The position numbers and the translations under genes were made by a program. From Cymbomonas tetramitiformis (taxonomy: Eukaryota; Chlorophyta; Pyramimonadophyceae; Pyramimonadales; Pyramimonadaceae), in contig LGRX02027067.1 in the NCBI GenBank assembly GCA_001247695.2, positions 29,652 to 93,651 of the forward strand: a stretch of DNA of 64,000 nt, given 5' to 3'. This document shows, one piece after another, positions 8,466-18,985 of the stretch. Each line of letters opens with the position of its first letter. The first letter of the stretch is position 1. The notes beneath the pieces were generated by a model that saw only the letters and a list, made by a program, of their open reading frames with translations, did no database searches and was not told where the DNA came from.

Positions 8466-10670
8466 CTACTTCACGTTTGTCACTTTCATCTTCCGGTACG
8501 GCTCACCCAATCCAAGATCCCCCACATGGCGCTTCGCGCAGCAAAACACCGCGTGAGATAAATAGTGCACCGCGCTCATGAAGTTTGCACGCTTCATCTC
8601 CACGCCGATGAAGGCGCGTCCCATGCGAAGCGCTCCAATCCCAGTGGTTCCTGCGACACACGTAATATCATTCAATACCCCGGCGTGTCCCTCGCGGCAA
8701 AACCAATGCATCCACAATGACACGCACCACTTCCCATGAACGGGTCCAACACCACCATGTCGATGTCGGTTGTGTACCGCTCCACCAACAGCTCCATGAG
8801 CTCCACCTTTTTCTGTCCCACCACCAAGGTCTTGCCATGCTCTTCGCAGGGCTTACCGCCCTTCAAGCATCCCACTACGGCGCAATCATGCTTGAAGGTA
8901 TCCTGCACTTGAACGGCTTGGAAAGGTCGTGCCTGATGTTCTACCTCGGTCTCAACGATGTCCATCCTCTGCTCCTCATCCAATTGCCTGAAGCTGACTT
9001 CCCAGCTCGCAGCCAGGTGGCTTTCCAAGGCCTTCTCAAAAGCCTTCACCTCTTGGTAACTTAGGGCACGCAAAATGTTTCCAGTCCAACAATTCACCGG
9101 GTAATAATCAAAGCAAAGGTCCTTACATTGCTGCCCCCTGGTTTGGATGCCGGTCTTAAAGTCCAACTTCGGAGCCTCCAGCTTCCGTGCAAAAGTCGTG
9201 TACTGGTGTCCCAAGGACTTTGGCGTGTTCGTGAAAGTCGCGTTGTTGCGGTTCCCCTCCGTCACGATGTACCCCGGCATTGTCTTGTACACCTGTGATC
9301 CTTCCCCCCTTTTCCCTCCCTTTCAGAAACGTACCAAAAAAGCAAAAATAAAAGGGTGCCTTCAAAGCAACAAGTGTTACATTGATCATACCGGATGCTT
9401 CAACGCCTTCCAGCCCGCCTCCAAAGCTCGAAGGGCTTCACTGTCGCCTAAGGCACACACAATGGTGTCTCCGTCCACCTTCCCCAGATCGGCGTATTTA
9501 TGAACCTCCGACATGCCATCGTTGTTCGCGCACAGCTCGTCCACCTTCACCGCGAAAGCATCCCAATCCACCTTCGTGTTGTACCCGGTCTTGCTCTCAT
9601 GGCCCCACGGAACATCCGTGATGACCGCCGCCACACAAAACTTATCTTCCGCCGCGTTGTGCGTGATGACGTCCATGGCCCCGAGAGCTTCGCCGAAGTA
9701 CAGCTGCAACAGCGGGATGCCTTGGGAGTTCATGGCAACCGATGTCAACACCAACAACTTCTCAGCCTCGTCGTGTCCGTGTTGATGGATTAACTCCAAG
9801 ATGTACTCCACCTTCTCATCCTTCACCTTCGTGCCCCGCGTCGTCTTCATGTTCTTCACCGCTATTACCTTCGGCACCTCCACGGACACAATATTGTGCA
9901 CATGATGCCGTACACCAGGCTTCAACGCCTCCTCATTCATCTTCAAGAACTGCCCAATTTCAATGCTCTCCTTCACCGGTGCCTTCTGCCGCGTTCCATT
10001 TCGGAGCGTTCCGCCTGCCATCTTCCATTGTCGCAACCCTTCGTAGTCCGGGTTCCCTCGCGACACCCCAACCCAAGGCTTCATCCATTCCGGGCAGGGG
10101 GCCGGGCCGTCCTCCATGTCATGCTCATCCTTCTGTTTCTGTTCATCCAACTCACGCCGCTCCTTGTCGCAAATCCAAGCCGCGTAAGCGGCATCCTCCT
10201 CCTCAAAGGCCTGCAACTCTTGACGTAGCTTCCCCATGTCCGCCCTCTTCTTAATTAGATCCTTTTTCTGCTTCTTTCCTCTTGGGACATGTCGCCCCGC
10301 ATCCTCCGCCGCAAACCAATCCGCCACTTCCTGTCTCTTCCGCTTCCGATCTTCACGTGTTTCACGAACCTCCTCCGACTCCTTTTCAAAGTCAAACTTT
10401 GCATCCTCCTCCTCATCGTCCTCCTCTTCCTCATCCTTCTCCTGACCATCTTCCTCACCATCCGGTTCCTCACCATCTTCCTCACCCTTGTCTACCTCCT
10501 CATCCCCATCGCCTTCCCCGTCATCAACATCCCCATCCGACGCACCTTCCTCCTTCTCTTCCTTTTTCTCTTCAACATCCCCACCCGTGTCACCAGCAGC
10601 AACTTCCGCAAGGGTCCTGACGCCACTCTCCTGAGCCTCCGCAGCAGTCTCCTCCCACTCAACCAGCTCG
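8466..10670 (-). CDS. Intron-containing beta-class DNA amino-methyltransferase (C-terminal part of gene)
   Basis: Three exons: 10670-9392, 9292-8728 and 8650-8466, separated by GT-AG introns of 99 nt (9293-9391) and 77 nt (8651-8727). Both junctions keep the frame, and the second rebuilds a G-S-G-T-T-G motif. The first exon opens with a long Glu/Asp-rich stretch and a basic coil. A catalytic motif I-T-D-V-P-W-G (about 9601-9622) precedes the SAM-binding motif L-D-P-F-M-G-S-G (about 8728-8750) and a G-R-x-F-I-G-V-E motif; this permuted order is the beta class of N6-adenine/N4-cytosine DNA methyltransferases, common in bacteria and phages. No ATG begins the first exon; its frame runs up to the end of the upstream frame at 10671, suggesting one gene broken by a one-base shift. 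A former prokaryotic or viral gene that gained introns is likely. Confidence 0.6.
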
Positions 10671-11996
10671 TTAGTTGTGCTTCTTCAGCAAGTCCTGCAC
10701 GACTTTCGGCTCGACATCCCGGTTCAGGCGAGCCAAGTTACTGGTCTTGGAGCAAGTCTCGTTGGCGTCGAAGAAAGTACCATCGTACCTGTAAACAAAA
10801 GTTTAACACCCATCACCTTTCCGCATAAAAAAATAGTTCACGGCTTTAACCAAACCGTGGTAGGTGGACTTACTTTCCGGCGCTCAAGTCCTCCAAGAAC
10901 TTGGACGCCTCTTCAGTTTTTTTCGCCTTCCCCTTAGAGCTTTGAAGCTCTAGCTGTGAGCGGACTTCTTGACGAAGCAGCACAAACGAACACAAGTCCG
11001 TGAACGCGCGTGTGGTTCCGACGAAGCCCAAAGTCGCGCATTGCTTCTTCTTCTTCAAGTGGAGCTCGCCATTCTCGTCCTTCACGGAGAACTTGACGTT
11101 CTCGTTCACCTTCAGGAAAACCTGAGACATGTGTTTGTCTTTAGGCGTGATGGTTGCATATAACATAATAAAATAAAGACCGGCTTCGGCCGTACCTGAT
11201 ATCTTTGTGTCGGATTAAGACGCTGGAATTCCTTGTTGTCGAACAAGGAGTTGAAGCCGTAGGGGGAATCCTTCCCCAAAGCTTCGCAGTTCTCGCGAAG
11301 CAAGCCCTCCAGCCGCTCGTCGGGCCCGATCACCTTTTCGTGGATGTGGGCCATCCTCTTGAAGAACATCAACGAGTATAAAGAAGGGTCGATGTGAGAG
11401 AACAAAACAACCAGCTTCAGTGGTTTGGCCACGGCCTTGTCAATGGAGGACATCAGCCATTTGAAGGAGGTGTAATCGTCGAAAAAAGTTTACAAGGAAT
11501 ACAAGGAAAACTAAGAAAAGCGCTCATCGATGAACGCTTTCTTAAAAACAGTTTAAAATACTCAAGCTTCAGCAATAAAATAAAGAAAGCGTTCATCGAT
11601 GAACACTTTTCTTTAAACCGGTCAAAACACTTGTTTCTTTAGCAGTGTTTTTTAAAAAGCGTTCATCGATGAACGCTTTTCCACACTTGTCTCCTCTAAC
11701 TTTTGTCAGCGCAGTTCTTGAAGAAGGTTTAGTGAAACTTACCCGTGGGCCTTAGGATCTCCTTTTTTGGCGCGGCGCCAGATCATGGTTTGGGAAAGGT
11801 CGATGCCGTTTTTCTCAACGGACTTCTCCACGTTGAGACCGTTGTGGTTGTGGCCTCTTGGGTTGTCGCTAAAAGAGCAGTCAGCGAGTTTAAGCGTCTT
11901 CTGCTCAACAAAGCGTTGCTCCATGACGTCAGCGTATACCAATCTTTCGGTGTTGGAATCCCCGGACTTCTTTGTGCTTCCTTTCTTTGGAGGCAT
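10671..11996 (-). CDS. N-terminal part of the methyltransferase gene: possible ParB-like domain and unknown middle
   Basis: Starts at an ATG at 11996, which begins a Lys/Ser-rich peptide. Exon 1 (to about 11740) contains N-P-R-G-H followed by a K-S-V-E-K-N-G-I-D helix and a short strand, resembling the ParB/Srx fold that often precedes phage beta-class methyltransferases. It ends at a GTAAGT donor. Downstream exons are about 11485-11196, 11121-10874 and 10788-10671, joined by GT-AG introns of 74 nt (11122-11195) and 85 nt (10789-10873). The first acceptor could not be found: the frame at 11485 has a stop 12 nt upstream with no AG between, so 11453 may be a separate ATG start, or a base is wrong. 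The frame ends with TAA at 10671-10673, directly beside the open frame of the methyltransferase exon. Confidence 0.45.
11518..11678. repeat. Three 22-bp palindromes inside a candidate intron
   Basis: The palindrome AAGCGTTCATCGATGAACGC(TT) occurs at 11518-11539 (one change), 11587-11608 (one change) and 11657-11678 (perfect), spaced 69-70 bp. They lie between a strong GTAAGT donor at about 11740 and the next coding stretch. Even spacing and dyad symmetry suggest protein binding sites or small mobile palindromes. They differ in sequence from the palindromes at 3713-4076. Confidence 0.75.
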
Positions 11997-11999
11997 GTT

Positions 12000-12264
12000 T
12001 GCTTGTTTCTTTTGACTTTAAATCTTTGCGCTTTTTCTTTGGCGGCTAGAGTTCTTTACTACCTCTCAACTGTCTTCAGGTTTTCTTCGACTTCTCTTTC
12101 CGACACACGTCGACTCCTTTGGTCAGTGTCGTTCTCGACTTTATATTTTTCGCCTCGATATTTTTTTTCCAAATTTTCAAAGCTTCTCCTCGAGTCGAAT
12201 ATTTTCAAGGTTTCGCCTCGACTCGACACTCGACTCGATTTTTCCCTTTGCCTGCTCTTTCCGA
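12000..12264. promoter_or_regulatory. Left half of a divergent promoter split by the Polinton
   Basis: Gene-free and rich in CGACTCGA-type motifs. A 20-bp segment GGTC(A/G)GTGTCGTTCTCGACT at 12121-12140 recurs in the same direction at 39948-39967 on the other side of the Polinton, also in CTCGACTCGA-rich sequence. Before insertion these halves were continuous between the ATG at 11996 (minus) and the ATG at 40109 (plus), a gap of about 430 bp. Confidence 0.55.
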
Positions 12265-12270
12265 CACAGC

Positions 12271-12458
12271 ACTACATGGGAAGCGTGTAGAGGGGGAGTA
12301 TCCTTATTAAATACAACTGTATTCCTTAAGTACCTTCTGTATTTTGCCAGGATTTCCCAGTATTTCGGAACGCTTCCCATGTAGTGAGCACCTACGGTTA
12401 TCTATGGCAGATCTGCATAAGCCGACACTACAATCCTTGTTATTACCGCCGTACCTGC
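12271..12458. repeat. Left terminal inverted repeat of the Polinton
   Basis: Inverted match to 39744-39930 with a few substitutions and small indels. The repeat is itself partly palindromic: ACTACATGGGAAGCGT at the tip is repeated in inverted form about 90 bp inward (12370-12386), so each end can fold into a long hairpin. Such ends are expected where a protein-primed polymerase starts synthesis. Confidence 0.93.
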
Positions 12459-12539
12459 ATCCCTCGCTAACATATATCATTGTGTGTATGTGTTCCAAAG
12501 TGAGAATATATTACATTAGTATTAATCCCCGGTTTGGAA

Positions 12540-12960
12540 CACGGGATTCCTTGCCAATATCATATATTATATCATATATTACTGTTTTGGATACATTCCC
12601 CGTGATTTATAAGTCTATACGCTAATCCTTGCCAATATCATATATTATATAACATATTACTGTTTTGGCAATATTCCCCGTGATTTATAAGTCTATACGG
12701 TAATCCTTGCCAATATCATATATTATATCATATATTACTGTTTTGGATACATTCCCCGTGATCGGAGATTGTGTCATTTATAAGTCTATACGGGAATCCT
12801 TGCCAATATCATATATTATATAACATATTACTGTTTTGGATACATTCCTCGTGATCGGAAACAATCGGAGATTGTGTCATTTATAAGTCTATACGGCAAT
12901 TGTTGCCCATATTGAATTATATTATATATATTATAGCAACAAAAGGAACAATCGGAGATT
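12540..12960. repeat. Tandem array of the ATATCATATATTATAT hairpin unit
   Basis: Four to five tandem units of about 79-92 bp contain CCTTGCCAATATCATATATT, then TACTGTTTTGGATACATTCC, a CCGTG end and TTTATAAGTCTATACG linkers. Relatives of the same unit occur singly at 24635-24695, 29043-29119 and 32312-32372 inside the element. The units are AT-rich and can form hairpins. Confidence 0.85.
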
Positions 12961-13023
12961 GTTCCCGGAAAGAATGTTGCCGTTGTTTGGGATACATTTA
13001 CCGTTTTTCTCTTCCGATATCTT

Positions 13024-13419
13024 ATGGAAACCCAAATATTCAACGCTGATTGTTTTGATATTTTACCGAACATTGATAATAATTTAATAGATTTAGTTAT
13101 ATTAGATTTACCATATAATCAAACAGCATGCAAATTTGATAATCAGATTATTGATTTAGATCGGTTATGGAAACAACTTAAACGTATCGGGAAACCCCGG
13201 ACTGCATGTGTATTTTTTTGCACAACTCGGTTCGGACATAAGTTAATATCCCGCAATGAAAGAATGTTCAAATATGATATTGTATGGCAGAAATCAATGA
13301 GTTCTGGATTCTATCATTGCAATCATCAACCACTCCGATCGCACGAAATGTTATACATTGCTTATCGGACTTCGTTCGTATCTTATGACGACCCATATCG
13401 TTTTTGGGGGAGTCCATAA
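13024..13419 (+). CDS. DNA N6-adenine/N4-cytosine methyltransferase, C-terminally truncated
   Basis: 131 codons from an ATG that begins a typical beta-class enzyme: an N-A-D-C-F-D-I-L-P start (these enzymes open with a GD(C/A)xxxL motif), then V-I-L-D-L-P-Y as the catalytic (D/S)PPY-type motif, and an S-S-G-F-Y-H-C ... R-S-H-E segment. The C-terminal SAM-binding FxGxGT region is absent: the frame stops at 13419 and AT-rich repeats follow, so the enzyme is probably inactive or a remnant. Catalytic Leu-Pro instead of Pro-Pro is a variant. Its role would be modification of viral or host DNA. It lies just inside the left terminal repeat. Confidence 0.72.
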   Translation: METQIFNADCFDILPNIDNNLIDLVILDLPYNQTACKFDNQIIDLDRLWKQLKRIGKPRTACVFFCTTRFGHKLISRNERMFKYDIVWQKSMSSGFYHCNHQPLRSHEMLYIAYRTSFVSYDDPYRFWGSP

Positions 13420-15071
13420 TACATTATTAAAGTGTAAACTTCGCTTTTCATCGTTGAAACATAAGATAGGCAACCCTAAAACGTGTATTTTACCAACGGA
13501 CGTGTGCCCGATACGGTGAAAGTGTGCATGATTTATTTTTCATTTTTTACACACCGTTTGCATTTATTTTGGCATTATTTTGCTAATTTCAGACGATGCC
13601 TCCCTCTGATTCGTTCGGGCGATTTAGTTTTGCTATTTTAATTCCGCGTGCTGGATAAAATTGTAAATCGTCAGATTTGTGTAGATATCTTGTGGTTTAA
13701 AATAAGTATGGTATAATATATAATTTTGGGGGAAATGTTAATGAAATAAATATTTCGCGTTTGACGTCGTTTACACTTTATATTAAGACTGAAGTATAAG
13801 TTTATAAGAATTGTATATGTATATATTTAGAACCGATCATGTTATTACTATTTATATATCTGTGAAATCGTCGTAACTAAAATTTATACGAATGTGTGAT
13901 ATAATTAAATTTTCGCATTTTGTCTGAAAATAAAATTCGGATATTTCTGAAAATATATATTTATTTTTTTGGTAGTAAGTGTATCGTTACATACTAATGA
14001 TTCCAAATCATTTACACTATCATTTGAACAGTGAACGCTCAAAGTATTTATATCCACAAAACGTTAACTGCGTGTGTAATTGTATCCGTCTGAAAATAAA
14101 ATTCGGATATTTCTGTTAGCATATATATATATATATTTGGTAAGTGTATCATTTATACTGTCATATGAACAATGAACGCTCAAAGTATTTATAACCACAA
14201 AACGTTAACTGCGTGTATAATTGTATCCGTCTGAAAATAAAAATTCGGATATTTCTGCAAACATTTATTTAGATTTTTGGCAAGTTTATCGTTTATACTA
14301 ATGATTTCAAAAAAATATTTACTGTCATATAAACAGTTAACGCTCAATGCATTTATAACGACAAAACGTGAATTGTGTTTATAATAATATCCATCTTGAT
14401 ATTCGTTTATAATACTGCACTACTATTTTATTCGCCACCATGTTTATACCGTACTGCACTATTTATATTTTATGTTACTGCTGCACCTCGTTTTATATAC
14501 TGCTGCACTACTATTTTGTACTGCTGCACCTCGTTTATACTGCTGCACCCCTATTTTCGTATTGTGTACTGCTGCACCACAAAGAGTGAAAGTCGGACTG
14601 AATAGAAAGATTTTGTTATTCTGTTACAAGTCACGCTGATTATTGTGCTCACCTACCTCGTCCACGTGCTCATCGTACCGCTCCTCTTCGGCACTGCCGG
14701 TCATCTACTGGTCGTCCTTCTGGTGACAGGCTGGTCGGATTATTATGAAGATCAAGATCTTACGACCGGAAGGTGACCAGAATTGCAAATGAGGAGCCGG
14801 AAGGTGAGCACGTGGATGAGATAATTTGCACAAAGGTGAGCACGTGGATGAGATAATTTGCACGTAGATGACGACGTGTATGAGATTTTTTGAACGTAAG
14901 AGATGACGTGTATGAGATTTTTTGAACGTAAGAGATGACAATGATGACAAGATTTTTTCAGACTTTAAAAAAGGTAGAGAAAAAATGAAAACATTTCGCG
15001 ATCTGCAGGCTGCAGTTTTTGACGTTTTAAGGCTCTGTTTTCGCCCATTTTTTGGCAGTATTTTTCGCGGG
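13420..15071. repeat. Gene-free AT-rich block with three kinds of tandem repeat
   Basis: No gene is supported here. A unit of about 145-165 bp opening with (TGT/CGT)CTGAAAATAAAATTCGG is repeated three times from 13920 to about 14393. Short units ending in ACTGCTGCAC are repeated five or six times between 14465 and 14580. Two pairs of tandem repeats follow: about 30 bp (14801-14862, GGTGAGCACGTGGATGAG) and 33 bp (14872-14937, GACGTGTATGAG). This may be the decayed remainder of genes lost next to the truncated methyltransferase. Confidence 0.75.
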
Positions 15072-15425
15072 TGTCATAAAGTGAGATTGATGTATATAGT
15101 AATATTAAGTTCCACTTTATGACAACCCCGTATGGGTCATTTAGGGTTAAAAATCTCCGGCTCAATTTTTTGCGATTTTGACATTTTAAAGTCATTTTTT
15201 GAGTTTTCCGATTATGTTTGAGCAACTTTTGGCTGTCTTTGGCGTCATTTGTCACAATTAGAGATTGATGTATATAGTAATATTAAGTTCCACTTTGTGA
15301 CAAACCCTAATTGACCATTTCGGAGCAGAAAATCTTCGGCTCAATTTTTTGCGATTTTGACCTTAAGACCTTGTCACAATTAGAGATTGATGTATATAGT
15401 AAATCTAAGTCTCACTTTATGACAA
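15072..15425. repeat. Left cluster of the 55-bp dyad element (three copies)
   Basis: Copies at about 15072-15124, 15250-15304 and 15371-15425. Each has TGTCA at one end, TGACAA at the other, and GATGTATATAGTAA in the middle. Orientation is opposite to the copies at 22.1-22.3 and 39.0-39.7 kb. Confidence 0.88.
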
Positions 15426-15465
15426 ATAAATAACTTAAAGGTTATATTGCATGTATATACCAATA

Positions 15466-15651
15466 ATGGCTCGTAGCGAAGCCTTGAAAGTCGCCCAAAA
15501 GCGGTATAGAGACACCCATATAGATCAAGTGCGAGAGCTTGTAAAAAAGTCTTCAAGGAGATTTTACGCCCTACATAAGGATGAGATCAATGCCAAAAGA
15601 CGAGAAATGTATAGACTGAAAAAAGAGGCAGAAAAAATCTTTAGAATATAG
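15466..15651 (+). CDS. Small basic helical protein, 61 aa
   Basis: The peptide has Ala-Gln-Lys-Arg-Tyr-Arg and repeated Lys/Arg/Tyr-rich segments predicted to be one long helix. It resembles short basic proteins common in giant viruses and Polinton-like viruses, often with KxxYYxxNK-type repeats, though no name is assigned. An ATG 15 nt upstream (15451) is in frame, but the bases there read ATGTATATACCA, the TATA-like motif found before other genes of the element, so I choose the second ATG. A role in DNA compaction is only a guess. Confidence 0.55.
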   Translation: MARSEALKVAQKRYRDTHIDQVRELVKKSSRRFYALHKDEINAKRREMYRLKKEAEKIFRI

Positions 15652-15708
15652 ATTTTTTCCATTTCGTCCATGTCTATAAACTACTTAAAGAAAAGAGAAG
15701 TACATGTA

Positions 15709-15971
15709 TACTGGAATATCCAAGTTCACAGATAATAGTGTGTGCTGTGAAACTGATGTAGATAAACTCTTATAATAAATAAACCCTAAGCTAGATATAC
15801 CCCGAACGGTGACAGAGTCGGAACGGCTACGGTCCTAGCTACCTGTGACACCTTGGTGTGTCACAGTACGGGCTTACGGTCAGTCACAGGTCCAGTGTTG
15901 GCTACCTAGTAATCTGTCATAGGGGCCTGCACCGGGACTCCCGGTCAGGGCTGCCTACACAGATTTCAGCA
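15709..15971 (-). repeat. LTR (3' LTR in element orientation)
   Basis: 263 bp, nearly identical to 18986-19248. It contains the inner dyad TGTGACACCTTGGTGTGTCA. Flanked on the outer side by ATGTA. Confidence 0.88.
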
Positions 15972-16290
15972 CACCACCCCAGCACTGTGGGTGGTGACTG
16001 ACAGGCAAGTCCGAGATACCAAATAAGTTAGGGCAGGAGCTAGGGTGACAAGCCTAACTGCTATACCAACTGTGCAATTCTGATACACAAATGGAAACCC
16101 TCTAGCCGGCACAAGTGCAGAAACATACAGGCATACAGGTCCTGCTAAACTACTGAAAGGCACGGTGCCAGCAAGTCAGATTAACGGATATAAGGAGTCA
16201 AAGTAAAAGCCAATTGAAGACCATGTTGAGGTCAAAGCACATCTCAGCACACCACCAGAAGGTGGTGCACTGCCAGAACCAGGAATAAAA

Positions 16291-18588
16291 CTACTCGGGG
16301 TCAAAGATTAGAGGAGCACCGTCACCACATTGATCACCGCAGCAGCCCGCAGCACTGCCCTCCAGCGGGTCAGGCGGCAGTAGCACTGCCGCAGCACCCA
16401 GGGAGTGCAGCACCGCATCCAGTGTGACGGGGTCCAGCTCGGAGATACCAGAGTAGATGCACAAGTCCCCCCTGCACAGCACAGGCTGCGGAGCAGCCTG
16501 ACCCGATACCTGCACAGATCCGACGTCATTGGCCGCCGTGTAGGCGGCGGTCCCCACTCCCATGATAGAAATCAAGAGAATAAAGGAGAGCATAAAAGGC
16601 ATTCCCCACAAGCCAGCGTGGGCAGGGAATCCCCACGGAGGCTTCCCACAGCCGTAGCTGCGGGGAGCACCGGCATGCCAGTCACCCAGAGCACCACCAG
16701 AGCTAGGTGCCTGGGTCGCAGGTGTAGATGAGAGATTTGCCGAGACGTCTGAAGCCCGTGGCTTTACCGTGAATGTGCCGTCGGCAAGGTCTTCATAGTC
16801 GTCGGTGTTGTAACCCGTGAGGTCAATGGGTTGGACGGCGGCGTGGTTGACAGTATGAACGAACCCAGCAAATTCACCGTCCGTGTCCGCCGTGGCGGTC
16901 AACTTCGCCGATTGCAGTAGCTCGGGTGCGGCATCCTCCCCCTGGAAGACAGGCATAGCAGGGGCCGGCACGGCGGACGCCGATGCCGCCGCACCACCTG
17001 CCGGAACCTGCTCCTCCGGTGCGGCCACCGTTGCGGCGGACTCACACACCAGAGCCGAAGCCTCCTGTCCAATGTTGGCAGGAGGCGGGAAGGAGGCATG
17101 GGTGTAGTGCACCTGCGGATTGGCTGCGGAGTGAACCTCCGCAGCAAGATCGTCGAGTCGTTGGAGAATGGAGTCCCCCTCGGAAGTCGGCTGTTGCTCC
17201 ACGGTGAACCCGTAGGCGGAGACGTCAATGCCGCCCACCGCACCCGCAGAAAGCACCGCAGGAGGCCCGTACGCAGCCGCAGCACGTGCGAAGGCTTCCG
17301 CTCCATCATCCGCAGCGTGCTGGAACACCGCACACATTGCCAGAGCGTGCACCCCGTCCGCATCCTCCTCGTCGATAGGGATGCAGAATGCCGCCGCAGA
17401 GTTGGGCGGGTGCTGACGGCCACCCAACGGGCAGTCGCGGTAAAAGTGATAGTGCTCACCTTTGCCCGCCTTTTTGCATTTTCCGCAGAATGGCTTCGCC
17501 CGCTGCTCATCGCGGTCGAATCCCACTGGCGGGGCCTTGTGGGTGCCTACACGGAAACCCCGCGGATGTGGGGACTTCTGCTGTTGCTGCTTCTGCTGAA
17601 CCCTCTCCCGCTGCTGCCGTACCACCGGAGCGGTCTCACCGTGCTGCCGCTGCACCAGCTCCTTCAGCTCCGTAATCTTCTGCAGCAGCGAGTCATATTC
17701 GCTGCTGGACAGATGCGCGGAGATTCCGCCCGCACCAGAAGCCGCCTTGCCCCCATCCGTTTGCGCCCAAGACTGATAAATTTCGACAACCAAGGAACGA
17801 AGAGAAGCAAGGGACACGTGGGACAGGTCAGCAGCCATGGGATAGCGGACCTTCACCGCCGCGTAAAACACGGGGTCGAGGCGGGTGTAGAGGGATAATT
17901 TTCGTGTTGCCTCGGTCGGAGTCCAGTCTGAAGTCCTGTTATACCGCACCAAACGCTGCTCCTTAGCCAAAATCGGCTGCGGGTCAACGTTTGCGGGATA
18001 ACGCAAGGCCGCATGCTCCTCCTGCTGCGATTCCCGCAGCGCCACCGGTACAGAGCCCTTGATGATGTCGACAAGAGCACGCCGTCCGTCTCGGTCAGCC
18101 GAGGAGTCAGTGCCAGTCAGCCAGACATACGCGTTGCTGTGCTTCTCCACCACGAGAGCCAGAACGTCGTACAGCAGCCCATTAACCCTGCCGACTACGG
18201 GCACCAGAGGGTCCTCGAGGTCGAAGGCCCGCAGCTCCAAACCGGCAGACTGAAACTCTGTGCGCAGCTGCACCACCAGGTCGGACAGGAGGCCAGAGTC
18301 GTCCGTACCGCGAAAATGGTGCTTCTTGTCGCCAAGAATATCCTCACGGATACTCTTGGCCCAAGCCCGATGCAAGCGCGCCTTGTAAATCTCGTCGACC
18401 AACTTGGACTGCTCCTGCAAATAACGTCTGACGGCCACGTCCGCGTCCACGTTCGATGCAGGGTTGGGAGTGGGAACCACAGGTGTAGCAGCTGTTGGAG
18501 TGTTCCGCACCTCGTCGATGAGCCGTAAGGAGGCGTCTATATCGCTGTCCCTCGTGAGGGACTTCTTAGATCGTGTTGTCATTCCCAT
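16291..18588 (-). CDS. Gag-like polyprotein of the LTR element
   Basis: A single frame read from the ATG at 18588, where the sequence becomes a normal Gag start (Met-Gly-Met-Thr-Thr-Arg-Ser); the frame is open further to 18834 with a hydrophobic peptide that could also be used. The first 300 residues are helical and Gag-like; a Gln-rich coil follows, then a Cys/His cluster C-G-K-C ... H ... C (about 17430-17490), a zinc-knuckle variant with a longer spacer. The last third is Ala/Pro-rich and includes a hydrophobic segment (G-M-P-F-M-L-S-F-I-L-L-I, about 16560-16620) that looks like a membrane span, unusual for Gag. No protease, polymerase or integrase motif is present. Confidence 0.65.
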   Translation of the reverse strand: MGMTTRSKKSLTRDSDIDASLRLIDEVRNTPTAATPVVPTPNPASNVDADVAVRRYLQEQSKLVDEIYKARLHRAWAKSIREDILGDKKHHFRGTDDSGLLSDLVVQLRTEFQSAGLELRAFDLEDPLVPVVGRVNGLLYDVLALVVEKHSNAYVWLTGTDSSADRDGRRALVDIIKGSVPVALRESQQEEHAALRYPANVDPQPILAKEQRLVRYNRTSDWTPTEATRKLSLYTRLDPVFYAAVKVRYPMAADLSHVSLASLRSLVVEIYQSWAQTDGGKAASGAGGISAHLSSSEYDSLLQKITELKELVQRQHGETAPVVRQQRERVQQKQQQQKSPHPRGFRVGTHKAPPVGFDRDEQRAKPFCGKCKKAGKGEHYHFYRDCPLGGRQHPPNSAAAFCIPIDEEDADGVHALAMCAVFQHAADDGAEAFARAAAAYGPPAVLSAGAVGGIDVSAYGFTVEQQPTSEGDSILQRLDDLAAEVHSAANPQVHYTHASFPPPANIGQEASALVCESAATVAAPEEQVPAGGAAASASAVPAPAMPVFQGEDAAPELLQSAKLTATADTDGEFAGFVHTVNHAAVQPIDLTGYNTDDYEDLADGTFTVKPRASDVSANLSSTPATQAPSSGGALGDWHAGAPRSYGCGKPPWGFPAHAGLWGMPFMLSFILLISIMGVGTAAYTAANDVGSVQVSGQAAPQPVLCRGDLCIYSGISELDPVTLDAVLHSLGAAAVLLPPDPLEGSAAGCCGDQCGDGAPLIFDPE

Positions 18589-18985
18589 TCTCAGATAAGC
18601 CTGAGGGGAGGCGGTACGCTGCAGCACGTTTGGGTAGCTCTGTGAGGAGAACGAGACGTCACAAATACGGTGGGAACAGCCGAGCCATGCAAGCGAGGGG
18701 CAAAGGAGGATGTCGTCGAGGTCAAAGGTGCCAAGGCCACCAGCCCAAAATTCGGTAGCAAGCGTGATCAAAGCATGCACAGAACCGAAAACGGACATTG
18801 CAACGAGTAATCCAAACCCAAGCCGGTACCCCATAGCCGCGGCCCAAAGCTGCTTACCGTAAGCTGCTCATCTCATAATTCACACAATACCCAAACGCGC
18901 AAACGCGCACCACCTCTCCGAGCGGCCCTTTAGCCAATCATGGCCAAAATAGCTAGTGGAATAAAGCGTGGATGGGGCCACGACC

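Noticed and set aside
9500..10828. Long plus-strand Pro/Ser/Leu-rich frames across 9.4-10.8 kb
   Set aside because: They are antisense shadows of the acidic methyltransferase exon, which has the motifs and splice sites.
16308..17898. Plus-strand frames opposite the LTR-element Gag
   Set aside because: They mirror the GC-rich minus-strand Gag; the Cys/His cluster and Gag-like order are only on the minus strand.
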